Shown here: piece after piece, positions 7,679 through 20,051 of the stretch
Numbering within the stretch: position 1 is the stretch's first letter
Layout of the letters: every line of letters begins with the position of its first letter
Assembly (NCBI RefSeq): GCF_900112975.1
Contig: NZ_FONQ01000018.1
Location: 1-64,000, forward strand
Origin: Flavobacterium xueshanense
GTDB taxonomy: Bacteria; Bacteroidota; Bacteroidia; Flavobacteriales; Flavobacteriaceae
Length of the DNA stretch: 64,000 nt
Reading direction: 5' to 3'
Notes under the pieces: generated by a model
Seen by the model: only the letters and a program-made list of their open reading frames with translations
What the model was told of the DNA's origin: nothing
Databases searched by the model: none
Made by a program: the position numbers and the translations under genes

Positions 7679-7800
7679 CCGATTGCGCGGATTTGCGCAC
7701 GAACGAAGTTAACTGACGAAGTAATTCGTATCCACAACAATATGCAATTAAACAAAAGAAAATAGTAGTTGTAATTGCTTCGTTTCTCGCGATGACTCAG
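7679..7800 (+). repeat. REP-like repeat, copy E (diverged)
   Basis: The copy begins CCGATTGCGCGGATTTGCGC. It has an inserted stretch, then the shared body (AAACAAAAGAAAATAGTAGT, TTGCTTCGTTTCTCGC). It lies just downstream of the intact trmH 3' end, mirroring copy A beside the dead fragment. Confidence 0.65.
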
Positions 7801-7836
7801 CAAACCTTAAAAATCCAGTTCTAACGTTTGTTTACA

Positions 7837-8499
7837 CTATCTTGGGGTTTCCTCAAAATACCGTGCTTCAATTCGCTTGATGTCTTTTATTGAATTTTTG
7901 GCCCAAGCTAAACGCTTTTCTAAAATTTCGTTTTCAGATAAATGCCAATTAATTTCGGAATTGCGCAATCGATTCGTCAGGTTTTGAATGATGATTGCCG
8001 CCGAAACCGATATATTTAAACTCTCAGTAAAACCCACCATAGGGATTTTAAGAAAACCATCGGCGCGTTTCAAAATTTCTTCGGATAATCCGTCTCTTTC
8101 TGTTCCAAAAAATAAAGCGCTGGGTTTAGAAATGTCAAAATCTTCCATCAAACAATCATTTTCATGTGGAGTAGTAGCAATGATTTGGTAGCCTTTGCTT
8201 TTTAACGTGTCCACACAATTCGTAATGTTGTCGAACGTGTTGATGTCAACCCATTTTTGGGCACCCATCGCAATTTCTTTGTCGATACTTTTTCCGTACC
8301 GTTGCTCGATAACGTTCAATTCCTGAATTCCAAAAATCTCACAACTGCGCATTACAGCACTCGTATTGTGCATTTGAAAAATATCCTCGACAACAATCGT
8401 AAAATGCTTGGTTCTGTTTTCCAATACTTTCAAGAATTTTTCTTTGCGGTTATCAGTCAGGATATTTTCGAGAAAAGCGAGGTAATCGATGTCGACCAT
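7837..8499 (-). CDS. TrmH-family (SpoU) RNA 2'-O-methyltransferase
   Basis: 220 aa from the ATG at 8499. SpoU motif 1 is HNTSAVMRSCEIFG (Asn and Arg conserved). Motif 2 is ALFFGTERDGLSEE. Motif 3 is IPMVGFTESLNISVSAAI. These are the SAM-binding trefoil-knot elements. The target is probably a tRNA ribose, position unknown. The frame is open to 8820, but the added residues have no family similarity and a TATTTTTG promoter element lies at 8517-8524, so I use the shorter start. A dead copy of its 3' end lies at 2154-2330. The sirtuin gene is divergent to it. Confidence 0.9.
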   Translation of the reverse strand: MVDIDYLAFLENILTDNRKEKFLKVLENRTKHFTIVVEDIFQMHNTSAVMRSCEIFGIQELNVIEQRYGKSIDKEIAMGAQKWVDINTFDNITNCVDTLKSKGYQIIATTPHENDCLMEDFDISKPSALFFGTERDGLSEEILKRADGFLKIPMVGFTESLNISVSAAIIIQNLTNRLRNSEINWHLSENEILEKRLAWAKNSIKDIKRIEARYFEETPR

Positions 8500-8516
8500 T
8501 AGAATATTTATTTTTG

Positions 8517-8524
8517 CAAAAATA
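8517..8524 (-). promoter_or_regulatory. -7 promoter element of trmH-like gene
   Basis: TATTTTTG on the minus strand fits the Bacteroidota consensus TAnnTTTG. Its position 18 bp before the ATG at 8499 supports that start. Confidence 0.55.
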
Positions 8525-8716
8525 GTAAAAAAGACTAGCTTTAGACCTTCAAAAGTAGATTCTGATTGCTGCTTTTGGGATTGTTTCATAAAAGCGGAAT
8601 TATGAATGTTTACGGAATACGCGTGAGGGATAGAGGCGATATCCTTTTTTGGCTTTTTAGCCAAAAAGATAAAGCCGAAAGCCCGACCCTTGTGGTCACG
8701 CCCAAATTGATATAAA

Positions 8717-9412
8717 ATGAAAAAGAAATTAGTGGTTTTGACAGGAGCAGGAATTAGTGCCGAAAGCGGCATCAAAACCTTTCGCGATAGTGATGGGCTT
8801 TGGGAAGGCCATAATGTCAATGATGTAGCAACTCCAGAAGGCTGGCATAAAAACCCTGCTTTGGTACTGGATTTTTACAATCAAAGACGAAAACAACTCA
8901 AGGAAGTACAACCTAATTTGGGTCATCAGATTCTTGCTGAATTAGAAAATGAATTCGATGTTTTCATCATCACACAAAATGTAGATGATTTACACGAACG
9001 CGCCGGAAGTTCGAATGTGTTGCATTTGCACGGCGAATTATTGAAAGTAAGAAGTACCAAAAACCCAAATTACATTCTAGATTGGCAGGACGATTTAAAT
9101 TTTGGCGATTTTGATGAAAATAAAAATCAATTGCGCCCGCATATTGTTTGGTTTGGAGAGGAAGTTCCCGCTCTTGAAGAAGCGTTAACACTTACTCAAA
9201 GCGCGGATTATTTTGCGGTCATTGGAACATCTCTAAACGTATATCCTGCGGCAGGATTAATTGATTTTACAACCCGAGAAACGCCTATTTTTTATATTGA
9301 TCCAAAACCCATTAAAATCCCAAATCTTCGAAATCCATTGGAAGTAATTCCGATGCGTGCCACGGAAGGAGTTGCTTTTATGAAAGAAAAATTGCTCAAT
9401 CAAATGCAATGA
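8717..9412 (+). CDS. cobB: NAD-dependent protein deacylase, sirtuin family
   Basis: 231 aa. GAGISAESGI (about 10-19) and TQNVDDLHERAG (86-97) bind NAD, and His105 in LHLHGE is the catalytic base. GTSLNVYPAAGL is also present. Tyr54 and Arg57 in DFYNQRR match the YxxR pair linked to desuccinylase/demalonylase activity in class III sirtuins, so it may remove acidic acyl groups. Between residues 106 and 140, where most sirtuins carry four zinc-binding cysteines, there is no cysteine at all. The gene is divergent from the methyltransferase, with about 200 bp between. Confidence 0.9.
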   Translation: MKKKLVVLTGAGISAESGIKTFRDSDGLWEGHNVNDVATPEGWHKNPALVLDFYNQRRKQLKEVQPNLGHQILAELENEFDVFIITQNVDDLHERAGSSNVLHLHGELLKVRSTKNPNYILDWQDDLNFGDFDENKNQLRPHIVWFGEEVPALEEALTLTQSADYFAVIGTSLNVYPAAGLIDFTTRETPIFYIDPKPIKIPNLRNPLEVIPMRATEGVAFMKEKLLNQMQ

Positions 9413-9494
9413 CAACAACAATTGCAATGGCAAAAAATCAATTACAATTCCAATAAAAATCTAAACTTATAACCCATAACTTATAACTTATAAC

Positions 9495-9502
9495 TATTTT
9501 TG
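9495..9502 (+). promoter_or_regulatory. -7 promoter element of purB
   Basis: TATTTTTG, 25 bp before the purB ATG, fits TAnnTTTG. Direct repeats of CTTATAAC lie just upstream (about 9467-9494). Confidence 0.5.
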
Positions 9503-9527
9503 TGCCTTTCGAACAAACAACTAAACA

Positions 9528-10874
9528 ATGACTACTTTAAACGAATTGAATGCTATATCGCCAATCGACGGAAGATATAGAAACAAGACTATTTCGCTGG
9601 CTCCATTTTTCTCTGAAGAAGCCTTAATCAAATACCGCGTATTGGTTGAAATTGAATATTTCATTGCTTTGTGCGAAGTTCCTTTGCCACAACTAAAAAA
9701 CGTAAACCCAGATTTATTTGAAAGTTTACGCAATATTTATAAAAATTTCTCCACTGAAGATGCGCTTTGGATCAAAGAAACGGAGAAAGTAACCAACCAC
9801 GATGTAAAAGCGGTGGAATACTTCATCAAAGATGCTTTTGAAAAACTAGGCTTATCCCAATATAAAGAGTTTATTCATTTTGGATTGACTTCTCAGGATA
9901 TTAACAACACGGCTATTCCGCTTTCGACAAAAGAGGCTTTCGAGAAAGTATACATGCCTTCTTTAATTACTTTAACATCAAAATTGAAAGATTTAAGTGT
10001 TGAATGGCGCGATATTCCAATGCTCGCCCGTACTCATGGACAACCGGCTTCTCCAACGCGCTTGGGTAAAGAAATTGGTGTTTTTGTAGAGCGTTTAGAA
10101 GAGCAAATGCGTTTGTTGTTCAACATTCCGTTTGCAGCTAAATTTGGCGGTGCAACCGGAAATTACAATGCGCATCATGTAGCATATCCACAAATTGACT
10201 GGAGAAAATTTGGAGCGAAATTTGTGGAGGACAACCTTGGTTTACACCACTCCTTCCCGACTACACAAATTGAACATTACGATCATTTTGCTGCATTTTT
10301 TGATGCTTTGAAAAGAATAAATACCATCATCATTGATTTAGACCGAGATATTTGGACGTACGTTTCAATGGAATATTTTAAACAAAAAATTAAAGCGGGA
10401 GAAATTGGTTCTTCGGCGATGCCACATAAAGTTAATCCTATTGATTTTGAAAATTCAGAAGGAAATTTAGGAATTGCTAATGCAATTTTCGAACATTTAT
10501 CGGCTAAATTACCATTGTCCAGGTTACAACGCGATTTGACTGATAGTACTGTTTTAAGAAATATCGGTGTACCGATGGGACACACGCTAATTGCTTTTGA
10601 AGCTACTTTGAAAGGATTGAACAAATTGTTATTGAACGAACCAAAATTTCACGAAGATTTAGAAAAAAACTGGGCTGTTGTCGCCGAAGCGATTCAAACA
10701 ATTTTGCGTCGTGAAGGATATCCTAATCCTTACGAAGCGTTGAAAGGATTGACCAGAACCAATGAAGCGATTGACAAAAAGGCAATTCACGGCTTTATCA
10801 CTACCTTAGACGTTTCGGATGAAATTAAAGCGGAATTAATGCAAATTACTCCAAGTAATTTCTTGGGAATATAA
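9528..10874 (+). CDS. purB: adenylosuccinate lyase
   Basis: 448 aa, full length for the E. coli-like branch. It cleaves SAICAR and adenylosuccinate to release fumarate, acting twice in purine synthesis. The opening NAISPIDGRYRNKT is typical. TSQDINNTA contains the substrate-binding region, RTHGQPASPT the general-acid His region, and SSAMPHKVNPIDFENSEGN the flexible signature loop with the catalytic Ser. Cytosolic tetramer in known members. It stands alone with its own promoter and a strong terminator at 11014. Confidence 0.97.
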   Translation: MTTLNELNAISPIDGRYRNKTISLAPFFSEEALIKYRVLVEIEYFIALCEVPLPQLKNVNPDLFESLRNIYKNFSTEDALWIKETEKVTNHDVKAVEYFIKDAFEKLGLSQYKEFIHFGLTSQDINNTAIPLSTKEAFEKVYMPSLITLTSKLKDLSVEWRDIPMLARTHGQPASPTRLGKEIGVFVERLEEQMRLLFNIPFAAKFGGATGNYNAHHVAYPQIDWRKFGAKFVEDNLGLHHSFPTTQIEHYDHFAAFFDALKRINTIIIDLDRDIWTYVSMEYFKQKIKAGEIGSSAMPHKVNPIDFENSEGNLGIANAIFEHLSAKLPLSRLQRDLTDSTVLRNIGVPMGHTLIAFEATLKGLNKLLLNEPKFHEDLEKNWAVVAEAIQTILRREGYPNPYEALKGLTRTNEAIDKKAIHGFITTLDVSDEIKAELMQITPSNFLGI

Positions 10875-11013
10875 GCTCATCTTGGGACAGTGAGAAACAA
10901 AAGACTATTAAAGACTTTTTTCGAAATTTAAGTTCAAAAGGACAAATTATAAATATGATTTGATTAATAATCACTTTTTAAAGCATTTTTTGCTAACCAA
11001 AATAGTTAAAATC

Positions 11014-11068
11014 AAATCCCGTCAAAATAAAACCTCTGATTTTATTTTGACGGGATTTGGTTTTTTTT
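11014..11068 (+). terminator. strong rho-independent terminator
   Basis: A 19-bp perfect stem at 11014-11032 and 11040-11058 around a 7-base loop, followed by a T run. It lies about 140 bp after purB; the rest of the 10875-11227 gap shows no gene. Confidence 0.85.
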
Positions 11069-11227
11069 CATTTTGAAAACAAAAAAAGCTTTTTGAATCT
11101 TTTTATATCTTCAAAAATTGAGCAATATTTTATATCTTTCAACACGTTTTAAAAACAGTAAAAACTACTGTAAATCAACGATATAACCTGATTAAATCTC
11201 TTGAATTAAAAAGCAAAAATAAATTTC

Positions 11228-11833
11228 ATGTCGAAAAATAAAATCTTAATTCTATTTTCCCATCCGCTATTCGAAAAATCACATGCGAATAAAGCTTTGG
11301 TGAAAAATATTCCAGAATCGGAAAATATTACTTTTCATGATTTATATGAGGAATATCCTGATTTTGATATTGATGTAAAAAAGGAACAAGTATTGTTAAG
11401 TCAACATGACATTATTATTTGGCATCATCCTATGTATTGGTACAGCTGCCCGCCATTGATGAAACAATGGATTGATATGGTCTTAGAACACAATTGGGCG
11501 TATGGAAAAAAAGGGAATGCATTGCAGGATAAGATTATTTTTCAGGTGATTACAACCGGTGGAAATAAAGAAAACTATAGTGAAACCGGAATTGACCGCT
11601 ATACTGTTCTTGATTTGCTGGAACCCTTTAACCAAACTGCAAAAGTGTGTAACATGATTTACTTGCCTCCATTTGTAGTGCATGGAACCCACAATATGAC
11701 TAAAGAAGATTACGAAAGAAATGGGGTCATTTATGGTTATTTTCTCGATTATCTAGAAAATAATAATTTGGATAACGATGAAATTTTGCAGTACCATTAT
11801 TTGAACGAGTGGTTTGCTACAATACAGATATAA
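11228..11833 (+). CDS. KefF/KefG-like flavodoxin-fold NAD(P)H oxidoreductase
   Basis: 201 aa. The block HHPMYWYSCPPLMKQWIDMV and the following EHNWAYG are diagnostic of the KefF/YabF/YheR quinone-reductase-like family. These bind FMN and act as soluble activators of glutathione-gated K+ efflux antiporters. The N-terminus (KILILFSHP) gives the flavodoxin-like phosphate loop. The antiporter gene starts one base after the stop, which fits the known partnership. Whether glutathione or another thiol gates the system here is not visible. Confidence 0.9.
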   Translation: MSKNKILILFSHPLFEKSHANKALVKNIPESENITFHDLYEEYPDFDIDVKKEQVLLSQHDIIIWHHPMYWYSCPPLMKQWIDMVLEHNWAYGKKGNALQDKIIFQVITTGGNKENYSETGIDRYTVLDLLEPFNQTAKVCNMIYLPPFVVHGTHNMTKEDYERNGVIYGYFLDYLENNNLDNDEILQYHYLNEWFATIQI

Positions 11834-11834
11834 G

Positions 11835-13724
11835 ATGGATACCAATTTTTTATTACAAGCAATTATTTATTTGTCAGCAGCAGTAATCTGCGTTCCTATT
11901 GCTAAAAAATTAGGGCTGAGTTCAATTTTAGGCTATTTATTAGCGGGAATTGTAATTGGTCCTTATGTACTTGGTTTTATTGGTCAGGAAGGCGAAGATA
12001 TTATGCATTTTGCTGAATTTGGTGTAGTAATGATGCTTTTTCTAATTGGTTTAGAACTGGAGCCCAGCAAATTTTGGAAAATGCGAAAATTCATTCTCGG
12101 GATGGGTTCTGCACAATTAATAGGAACTACTCTTCTTCTATTTGTGGGATGTGTTTTATTTATGGACTGGAAATGGGAAACCACCTTAGCCATTTCACTA
12201 GCACTGGCATTATCTTCCACAGCCATTGTACTGCAAACTTTAAAGGAAAAAGGATTGTCTAACACCTCTGTGGGACGTTCCTCATTTGCGGTTTTACTTT
12301 TTCAGGATATTGCGGTTATCCCAATTTTAGCTTTTCTGCCGCTTTTGTCAACAGTAAATCTTGAGGCAACAAATGATGGACCACAATCCTTGATTAATGG
12401 TTTTCCTAGTTGGTTGCAAACTTTAATTGTACTCGGAAGTATTTCGACAATTTATTTTGCAGGACGTTTTCTATTTGTTCCCTTACTGCACATCATTGCA
12501 AAAACCCGATTACAGGAATTGTTTACCGCTTCAGCATTGTTACTGGTTGTTGGCGTTTCTTATTCGATGCAATTAGTAGGTTTAAGTCCTGCTCTTGGAG
12601 CTTTTATGGCGGGAGTTGTATTGGCAAACTCCGAGTTTCGTCATGAATTAGAAGGCGATATCGCACCGTTTAAAGGATTGCTTTTAGGCCTCTTTTTTCT
12701 TGGGGTTGGTGCATCGATAAACTTCAAATTAATTATTGAAAATCCACTTTTCATCTTTGCTTTTGGAGCCATCCTGACCTTTGTAAAATTTGTTGTTTTA
12801 TTTGTAATCAGTAGGTTTCATAAAAAAAATACCGATCAAAATCTTTTATTCGCTTTTGGCTTAAGTCAGGCAGGAGAATTTGGTTTTGTGATTATGAGTT
12901 TTTGCATGCAACTGAATATTATTCCTAATGTTTTGGCGAACCAAATCATGGCAGTCATTGCGATGAGTATGGTTGCAACTCCTTTTTTGTTGTTAATAAA
13001 TGAGCGATTAATTTATCCTAATTCAAGAACTAAAGAAAAAGCAAATGAAATTAAAAAAGATAACGATTTTATTGACGAAGACAATCCTGTAATTATTGCT
13101 GGTTTTGGTCATTTTGGAAGTACAGTTGGGCGTTTATTAAAAGCGAATAAGGTAAAATCAACTATTCTGGATTATGATTCGGATCGAATTGATGTACTGC
13201 GAAAAATGGGATTCAAAGTGTATTATGGAGATGCTACACGATTAGAATTATTGAAAGCCGCCGGTTGTGAGAACGCAAAGTTATTTATTGCTGCCATCGA
13301 TAATCCTTCGGTAAATTTAAAAGTGATTGAAACTTTAAAAAAACATTTTCCACATTTAAAAATCTTAACCCGTGCCCGAAACCGGAATGATGCCTATGAA
13401 TTAATTGATCATAAAGTAGAAAATATTTATCGGGAAACGTTATATAGCGCGGTAAATATGGGGGTTGATGCGCTCGTAGAATTGGGCCATCGGAAATATA
13501 CAGCGACTAGACAAGGACAGCAGTTTATAAAATATGATGAAATTACCACCCGAAAATTAGCCGAAAAACGTCATGATAAAATGGCCTACATGATAACCGT
13601 AAAAGAAGAAATCGAGCTGCAGGAACAACTGCTAAAAAGCGATATTTATTCCCAAGTGGCTGCAACTAATCATAGTTGGGACAGCGAGCATTTGAAGAAA
13701 AACTTATCGGATTCTGCAGATTAA
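11835..13724 (+). CDS. KefC-like CPA2 monovalent cation:proton antiporter
   Basis: 629 aa from the ATG at 11835. The frame is open to an upstream TTG, but that overlaps the kefF-like gene. The N-terminal 380 residues hold about 12 helices of the Na+/H+ exchanger fold, with GPYVLGFI, FLIGLELEP and SPALGAFMAGVVLA. A TrkA-N/RCK Rossmann domain follows (NPVIIAGFGHFGSTVGRLL, about residues 415-433), which binds nucleotide and regulates the channel. The C-terminal part is polar. The role is K+ efflux under electrophile stress or pH homeostasis, inferred from family and from the one-base spacing to its KefF-like partner. Confidence 0.93.
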   Translation: MDTNFLLQAIIYLSAAVICVPIAKKLGLSSILGYLLAGIVIGPYVLGFIGQEGEDIMHFAEFGVVMMLFLIGLELEPSKFWKMRKFILGMGSAQLIGTTLLLFVGCVLFMDWKWETTLAISLALALSSTAIVLQTLKEKGLSNTSVGRSSFAVLLFQDIAVIPILAFLPLLSTVNLEATNDGPQSLINGFPSWLQTLIVLGSISTIYFAGRFLFVPLLHIIAKTRLQELFTASALLLVVGVSYSMQLVGLSPALGAFMAGVVLANSEFRHELEGDIAPFKGLLLGLFFLGVGASINFKLIIENPLFIFAFGAILTFVKFVVLFVISRFHKKNTDQNLLFAFGLSQAGEFGFVIMSFCMQLNIIPNVLANQIMAVIAMSMVATPFLLLINERLIYPNSRTKEKANEIKKDNDFIDEDNPVIIAGFGHFGSTVGRLLKANKVKSTILDYDSDRIDVLRKMGFKVYYGDATRLELLKAAGCENAKLFIAAIDNPSVNLKVIETLKKHFPHLKILTRARNRNDAYELIDHKVENIYRETLYSAVNMGVDALVELGHRKYTATRQGQQFIKYDEITTRKLAEKRHDKMAYMITVKEEIELQEQLLKSDIYSQVAATNHSWDSEHLKKNLSDSAD

Positions 13725-13746
13725 AAGTTTTAACTAAAGATAAAAA

Positions 13747-13788
13747 GCATATTTAAAACCGTTAGCGGAATTAAATATGCCTTTTTTT
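13747..13788. terminator. bidirectional terminator
   Basis: GCATATTTAA and TTAAATATGC form a stem flanked by A runs on the left and T runs on the right. It can serve both the antiporter and the convergent guaB. Confidence 0.75.
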
Positions 13789-13809
13789 ATTGTTTTAAAA
13801 AACTAAAAA

Positions 13810-15282
13810 TTATCTTGAATAATTTGGAGCTTCTTTCGTAATCGTAACATTATGAGGATGACTTTCGTTAATTCCGCTGGCAGTTATGCGAACAAAACGT
13901 CCTGTTTCCTGCAAAGTTGGAACATCTTTTGAACCACAATATCCCATTCCGGCACGAAGACCACCAATGAATTGTTGCATGCTTTCGTTCAATTCTCCTT
14001 TGTAAGGAACACGTCCTACAATTCCTTCCGGAACCAGTTTTTTTACATCATCTTCAACATCTTGAAAATAACGGTCTTTGGAACCTTCCTGCATCGCTTC
14101 AACAGAACCCATTCCACGGTAAGATTTGAATTTTCTTCCTTCAAAAATAATAGTTTCACCCGGAGATTCCATAGTTCCGGCTAATAATGAACCTAACATC
14201 ACACAATCAGCACCCGCAGCGATCGCTTTTGGAATATCACCCGTATAGCGAATTCCACCATCAGCAATTACGGGAACTCCAGTTCCTTTGATAGCCGCAG
14301 CCACTTCAAGAACAGCAGAAAACTGAGGAAAACCAACACCTGCAACAATACGAGTAGTACAAATAGAACCTGGACCAATTCCAACTTTTACACCATCTGC
14401 TCCATTTTTAACTAAAAATTTAGCTGCTTCAGGAGTCGCAATATTTCCCACAATAACATCAATTTGAGGGAATTTACTTTTTACTTCTTTCAAGACATTG
14501 ACAACACCTTGCGTATGCCCGTGAGCAGTATCAATAATAATAGCATCAACACCAGCGTTCACTAATGCTTCGGCTCTTTGAACCGCGTCACCTGTTACAC
14601 CAATCGCCGCAGCAACTCGCAAACGACCGTAAACATCTTTATTGGCAATCGGTTTTTGGGTTAATTTAGTGATGTCTCTAAAGGTAATTAATCCAACTAA
14701 CTCATATTTCTCGTTTACAACAGGTAATTTTTCGATTTTATGTCCTTGTAAAACTACTTCTGCTTGTTCCAGAGAAGTTCCTTCCGCAACGGTAACTAAG
14801 TTTTCAGTAGTCATGACCTCAACGATAGGTCTGGCGCTATTTTTTTCGAAACGCAAATCACGGTTGGTAACAATTCCTTTTAGAATTTTATTTTCATCCA
14901 CAATTGGAATACCACCAATACCATATTCTTTCATTGCATTTTTGGCATCGGCAACTGTCGAAGTTAATGGCAAAGTAACCGGATCGATAATCATTCCGGA
15001 TTCTGCACGTTTTACTTTTCTAACTTTCGCAGCTTGTTGCTCGATAGTCATATTTTTATGCAAAACGCCTATTCCTCCTTCTTGAGCCATAGCAATTGCC
15101 ATAGCACTTTCGGTAACGGTATCCATAGCAGCGGATACAATAGGAACATTTAGCGTTATATTTCTTGAAAATTTGGACTGAATACTCACTTCACGAGGAA
15201 GCACATTTGAGTAATTGGGAACTAATAGAACATCATCGTAAGTTAATCCTTCACCGATAATCTTAGAGTTGTGTGCGATCAT
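13810..15282 (-). CDS. guaB: inosine-5'-monophosphate dehydrogenase
   Basis: 490 aa, normal length. It oxidises IMP to XMP with NAD, the committed step to GMP. The start [13 protein letters not shown] is typical. Two CBS domains (about residues 95-215) interrupt the barrel. The catalytic Cys lies in [15 protein letters not shown] (about 305). The Arg-Tyr flap is in [12 protein letters not shown]. It is monocistronic with a TATATTTG element 30 bp upstream of the ATG. No truncation or unusual feature. Confidence 0.97.
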   Translation of the reverse strand: MIAHNSKIIGEGLTYDDVLLVPNYSNVLPREVSIQSKFSRNITLNVPIVSAAMDTVTESAMAIAMAQEGGIGVLHKNMTIEQQAAKVRKVKRAESGMIIDPVTLPLTSTVADAKNAMKEYGIGGIPIVDENKILKGIVTNRDLRFEKNSARPIVEVMTTENLVTVAEGTSLEQAEVVLQGHKIEKLPVVNEKYELVGLITFRDITKLTQKPIANKDVYGRLRVAAAIGVTGDAVQRAEALVNAGVDAIIIDTAHGHTQGVVNVLKEVKSKFPQIDVIVGNIATPEAAKFLVKNGADGVKVGIGPGSICTTRIVAGVGFPQFSAVLEVAAAIKGTGVPVIADGGIRYTGDIPKAIAAGADCVMLGSLLAGTMESPGETIIFEGRKFKSYRGMGSVEAMQEGSKDRYFQDVEDDVKKLVPEGIVGRVPYKGELNESMQQFIGGLRAGMGYCGSKDVPTLQETGRFVRITASGINESHPHNVTITKEAPNYSR

Positions 15283-15311
15283 TGCAATTGTAGTTGGAGT
15301 TTAATTGCGTG

Positions 15312-15319
15312 CAAATATA
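15312..15319 (-). promoter_or_regulatory. -7 promoter element of guaB
   Basis: TATATTTG on the minus strand, 30 bp upstream of the guaB ATG, fits the TAnnTTTG consensus. Confidence 0.55.
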
Positions 15320-15446
15320 GACAATCTTAAGCAAAAAATCGCTATAATTTTGCAATAATTAATTAAATTGCAGTATGAAGTCAATTCTTTTATTCCAAAA
15401 TACGCCTTAGTTTCCAATCCAGAAAATCCAATTAATTTATTTTGCT

Positions 15447-17993
<2,547 letters not shown>

Positions 17994-18001
17994 AACCAAA
18001 T

Positions 18002-19396
18002 TTATTTTTTACTATTCTTAAAAATAACATTCAGCCCGAGTTGAAAAGAAAGACTATTTGCTTTAGTTAAATCTCTGTATTCTAAAAGATTATCGGCAAG
18101 AACATAGAAATTCATAGGTCCAAAAGCACTGGATAATCCCAACCCTATGTTCTTATACGAATACGAATCTAGCGTGTACGTAGCTTTCAATTGCAATGCC
18201 TTGAATATTTTTCTTCGGTAATATGTGGTAAAAGCGACTAATGGCGTTCTTGGTGTAGACATTACAAATAACTGTGCACCAACCGCACTTTTATAAGTAG
18301 TTTCAGGATCATAATTGATGCAATTGCAATCTTCAGAGCGTTCTTCATCAAATGAATACTGAACCGAAGTGTTGAACTTTGCCGGGCGCCAAGTCGTGTA
18401 ATCCGCATATAACGTATCCAAAGGGATGGCATTTTTGAATTCCTGATATCCGTTTCCTACTGAATTACCGGAACTGAAATTTGGAATCACACCTTCGTAT
18501 TTGTAGGTTCCTTTGTACGTTAAACTTTCTACTTCTTTACTGTGTTTAATGAAACCTACGTCAATAACACTGGCGGTAAGCTGTATGTTTTTCTTTGGAT
18601 AATAGGTAAAACCGGCATCAAATCCTAAACCTAAATTGCCTCCTAAAAAAGCTCTTTTAGTAATGTCTTTTACCACATTTGGCTCATAATCTTCATCATC
18701 ATATTTAGAAATTCCAGATGTATTGAGTTGCAGTTGCGAATAAATCATCTGTTCATAGACTCCAGTAGAAGAGGGAATCGTGTAAATGTAACCGGAGTTA
18801 TTCGTAGAACTAGCATTGTAAATACTGGAATAAATTTTTCCGCGTGCTCCTAAAATAAGCTTTTCGTTGATATTTTTATGAAATCCAAGGTGAAATACGG
18901 ATAGCATTTCTGCTTTGACACTCAAATCGCCCAAATTAAAAACTTTACCCAGATAGTCTTTGTTTCCGTCTAAAGCTAAAACTGCAATATCTTTAGGGAC
19001 ATAACTCAACAAATCAAATTCCTGATACATTCCAAACGAAATATAAGAATCGCTTTGTTCTCCGGTAATTTTAAAACCTCCATTAAAAATTTCTATTTGT
19101 TCGTTGATCGCTACTCTGTCTTTTCGGGTTGTGGAGAATACTGCGTTGCGTAATTTCACATTAAAATCGACTCCATTATCCGCAAATAAATCATAGGCCG
19201 AAAACCCGCTTGAACCTACATTTGCAGAAATCCCAGACAATAAAGGAACTCCAAAATACCAATTATATTTGAAATCCGAACCAGGGTTAGTCAACAAAGA
19301 CTGTGGTACCGAAGTAAAATTATATAAAATTTGTTTGTTTTGTGAAAAGCAATTTATTGTCAGCAATAGAACAAAAATCAAGATTATTTTTCTCAT
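18002..19396 (-). CDS. DUF5723-type outer-membrane beta-barrel protein
   Basis: 464 aa with a signal peptide (ILIFVLLLTINCFSQ). Sequence near the N-terminus, SVPQSLLTNPGSDFKYNWYF, then GVPLLSGIS, matches my memory of the DUF5723 family found across Flavobacteriia. The rest is alternating beta-strand sequence rich in aromatic residues, and ends near a Phe-type barrel signature (SFQLGLNVIFK). Probable outer-membrane protein of unknown function. It overlaps the preceding lipoprotein gene by four bases, so the two are translated together. Confidence 0.75.
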   Translation of the reverse strand: MRKIILIFVLLLTINCFSQNKQILYNFTSVPQSLLTNPGSDFKYNWYFGVPLLSGISANVGSSGFSAYDLFADNGVDFNVKLRNAVFSTTRKDRVAINEQIEIFNGGFKITGEQSDSYISFGMYQEFDLLSYVPKDIAVLALDGNKDYLGKVFNLGDLSVKAEMLSVFHLGFHKNINEKLILGARGKIYSSIYNASSTNNSGYIYTIPSSTGVYEQMIYSQLQLNTSGISKYDDEDYEPNVVKDITKRAFLGGNLGLGFDAGFTYYPKKNIQLTASVIDVGFIKHSKEVESLTYKGTYKYEGVIPNFSSGNSVGNGYQEFKNAIPLDTLYADYTTWRPAKFNTSVQYSFDEERSEDCNCINYDPETTYKSAVGAQLFVMSTPRTPLVAFTTYYRRKIFKALQLKATYTLDSYSYKNIGLGLSSAFGPMNFYVLADNLLEYRDLTKANSLSFQLGLNVIFKNSKK

Positions 19397-19947
19397 TCTA
19401 CTACTAAATAAGCGGTTACACTTGAACGCAATATTAATCTACCTGAACTATTCTCATTCAATGGAGCACCCGGCAACATTCGTAATGTGAAAGCAATTTT
19501 TGTCGTTCTTTTTAATAAGTCAAGTTGGGTATTTTCGAATATTTCAGTCTTGGTCACTTTATTATCTAGACCCGTGTAAGCCGGAACAGTAAAATTGGTT
19601 GTATGAACGACTTGATTAGTTCTGTCCAAAAATACCAAGTTTACAACATAAGTTCTATTTATGGTATTTTCCATTTCATAGAAAAATTCCACTTTTTTTA
19701 AACTTTTCCTAAAAAATCCATCATTGAAAATATCCACAGTTGGCACGTCAAAAATCACTGACTGCTCCACATCATTCGTGACAAATTCATGTGCAGGAAC
19801 ATCAAAATAGGCCAAATTAGCTACAAAAATAGGCTCCAGTTTTATATTATTTGCCTGATCGTAGTCTAAATCACTCGCGCATGAAAAAGAAAGTAACAGA
19901 AGTAAGAATAGGCTAAAAACGCTATTTAAAACAGGTAATTTCATCAA
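19393..19947 (-). CDS. hypothetical lipoprotein paired with DUF5723 protein
   Basis: 184 aa with a lipobox (LLLSFSCAS, Cys at about residue 23). The mature part is beta-rich with no recognised domain. It is the first gene of a two-gene operon. The ATGA-type overlap with the barrel gene suggests a surface or periplasmic partner of that barrel, which is inference from context. Confidence 0.7.
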   Translation of the reverse strand: MMKLPVLNSVFSLFLLLLLSFSCASDLDYDQANNIKLEPIFVANLAYFDVPAHEFVTNDVEQSVIFDVPTVDIFNDGFFRKSLKKVEFFYEMENTINRTYVVNLVFLDRTNQVVHTTNFTVPAYTGLDNKVTKTEIFENTQLDLLKRTTKIAFTLRMLPGAPLNENSSGRLILRSSVTAYLVVE

Positions 19948-20051
19948 TTTATAAGTTAAAGGCAGTTTTCGTGAGTCTTATACTCAACGCATCAATACTA
20001 CACTTAGTATTTACAAAGTGAGGAGTTCAACAATAATTTTTTAATTTATTT

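Noticed and set aside
8500-8820. N-terminal extension of the TrmH-like protein
   Set aside because: It overlaps the divergent sirtuin gene, contains a promoter element, and is not family-like.
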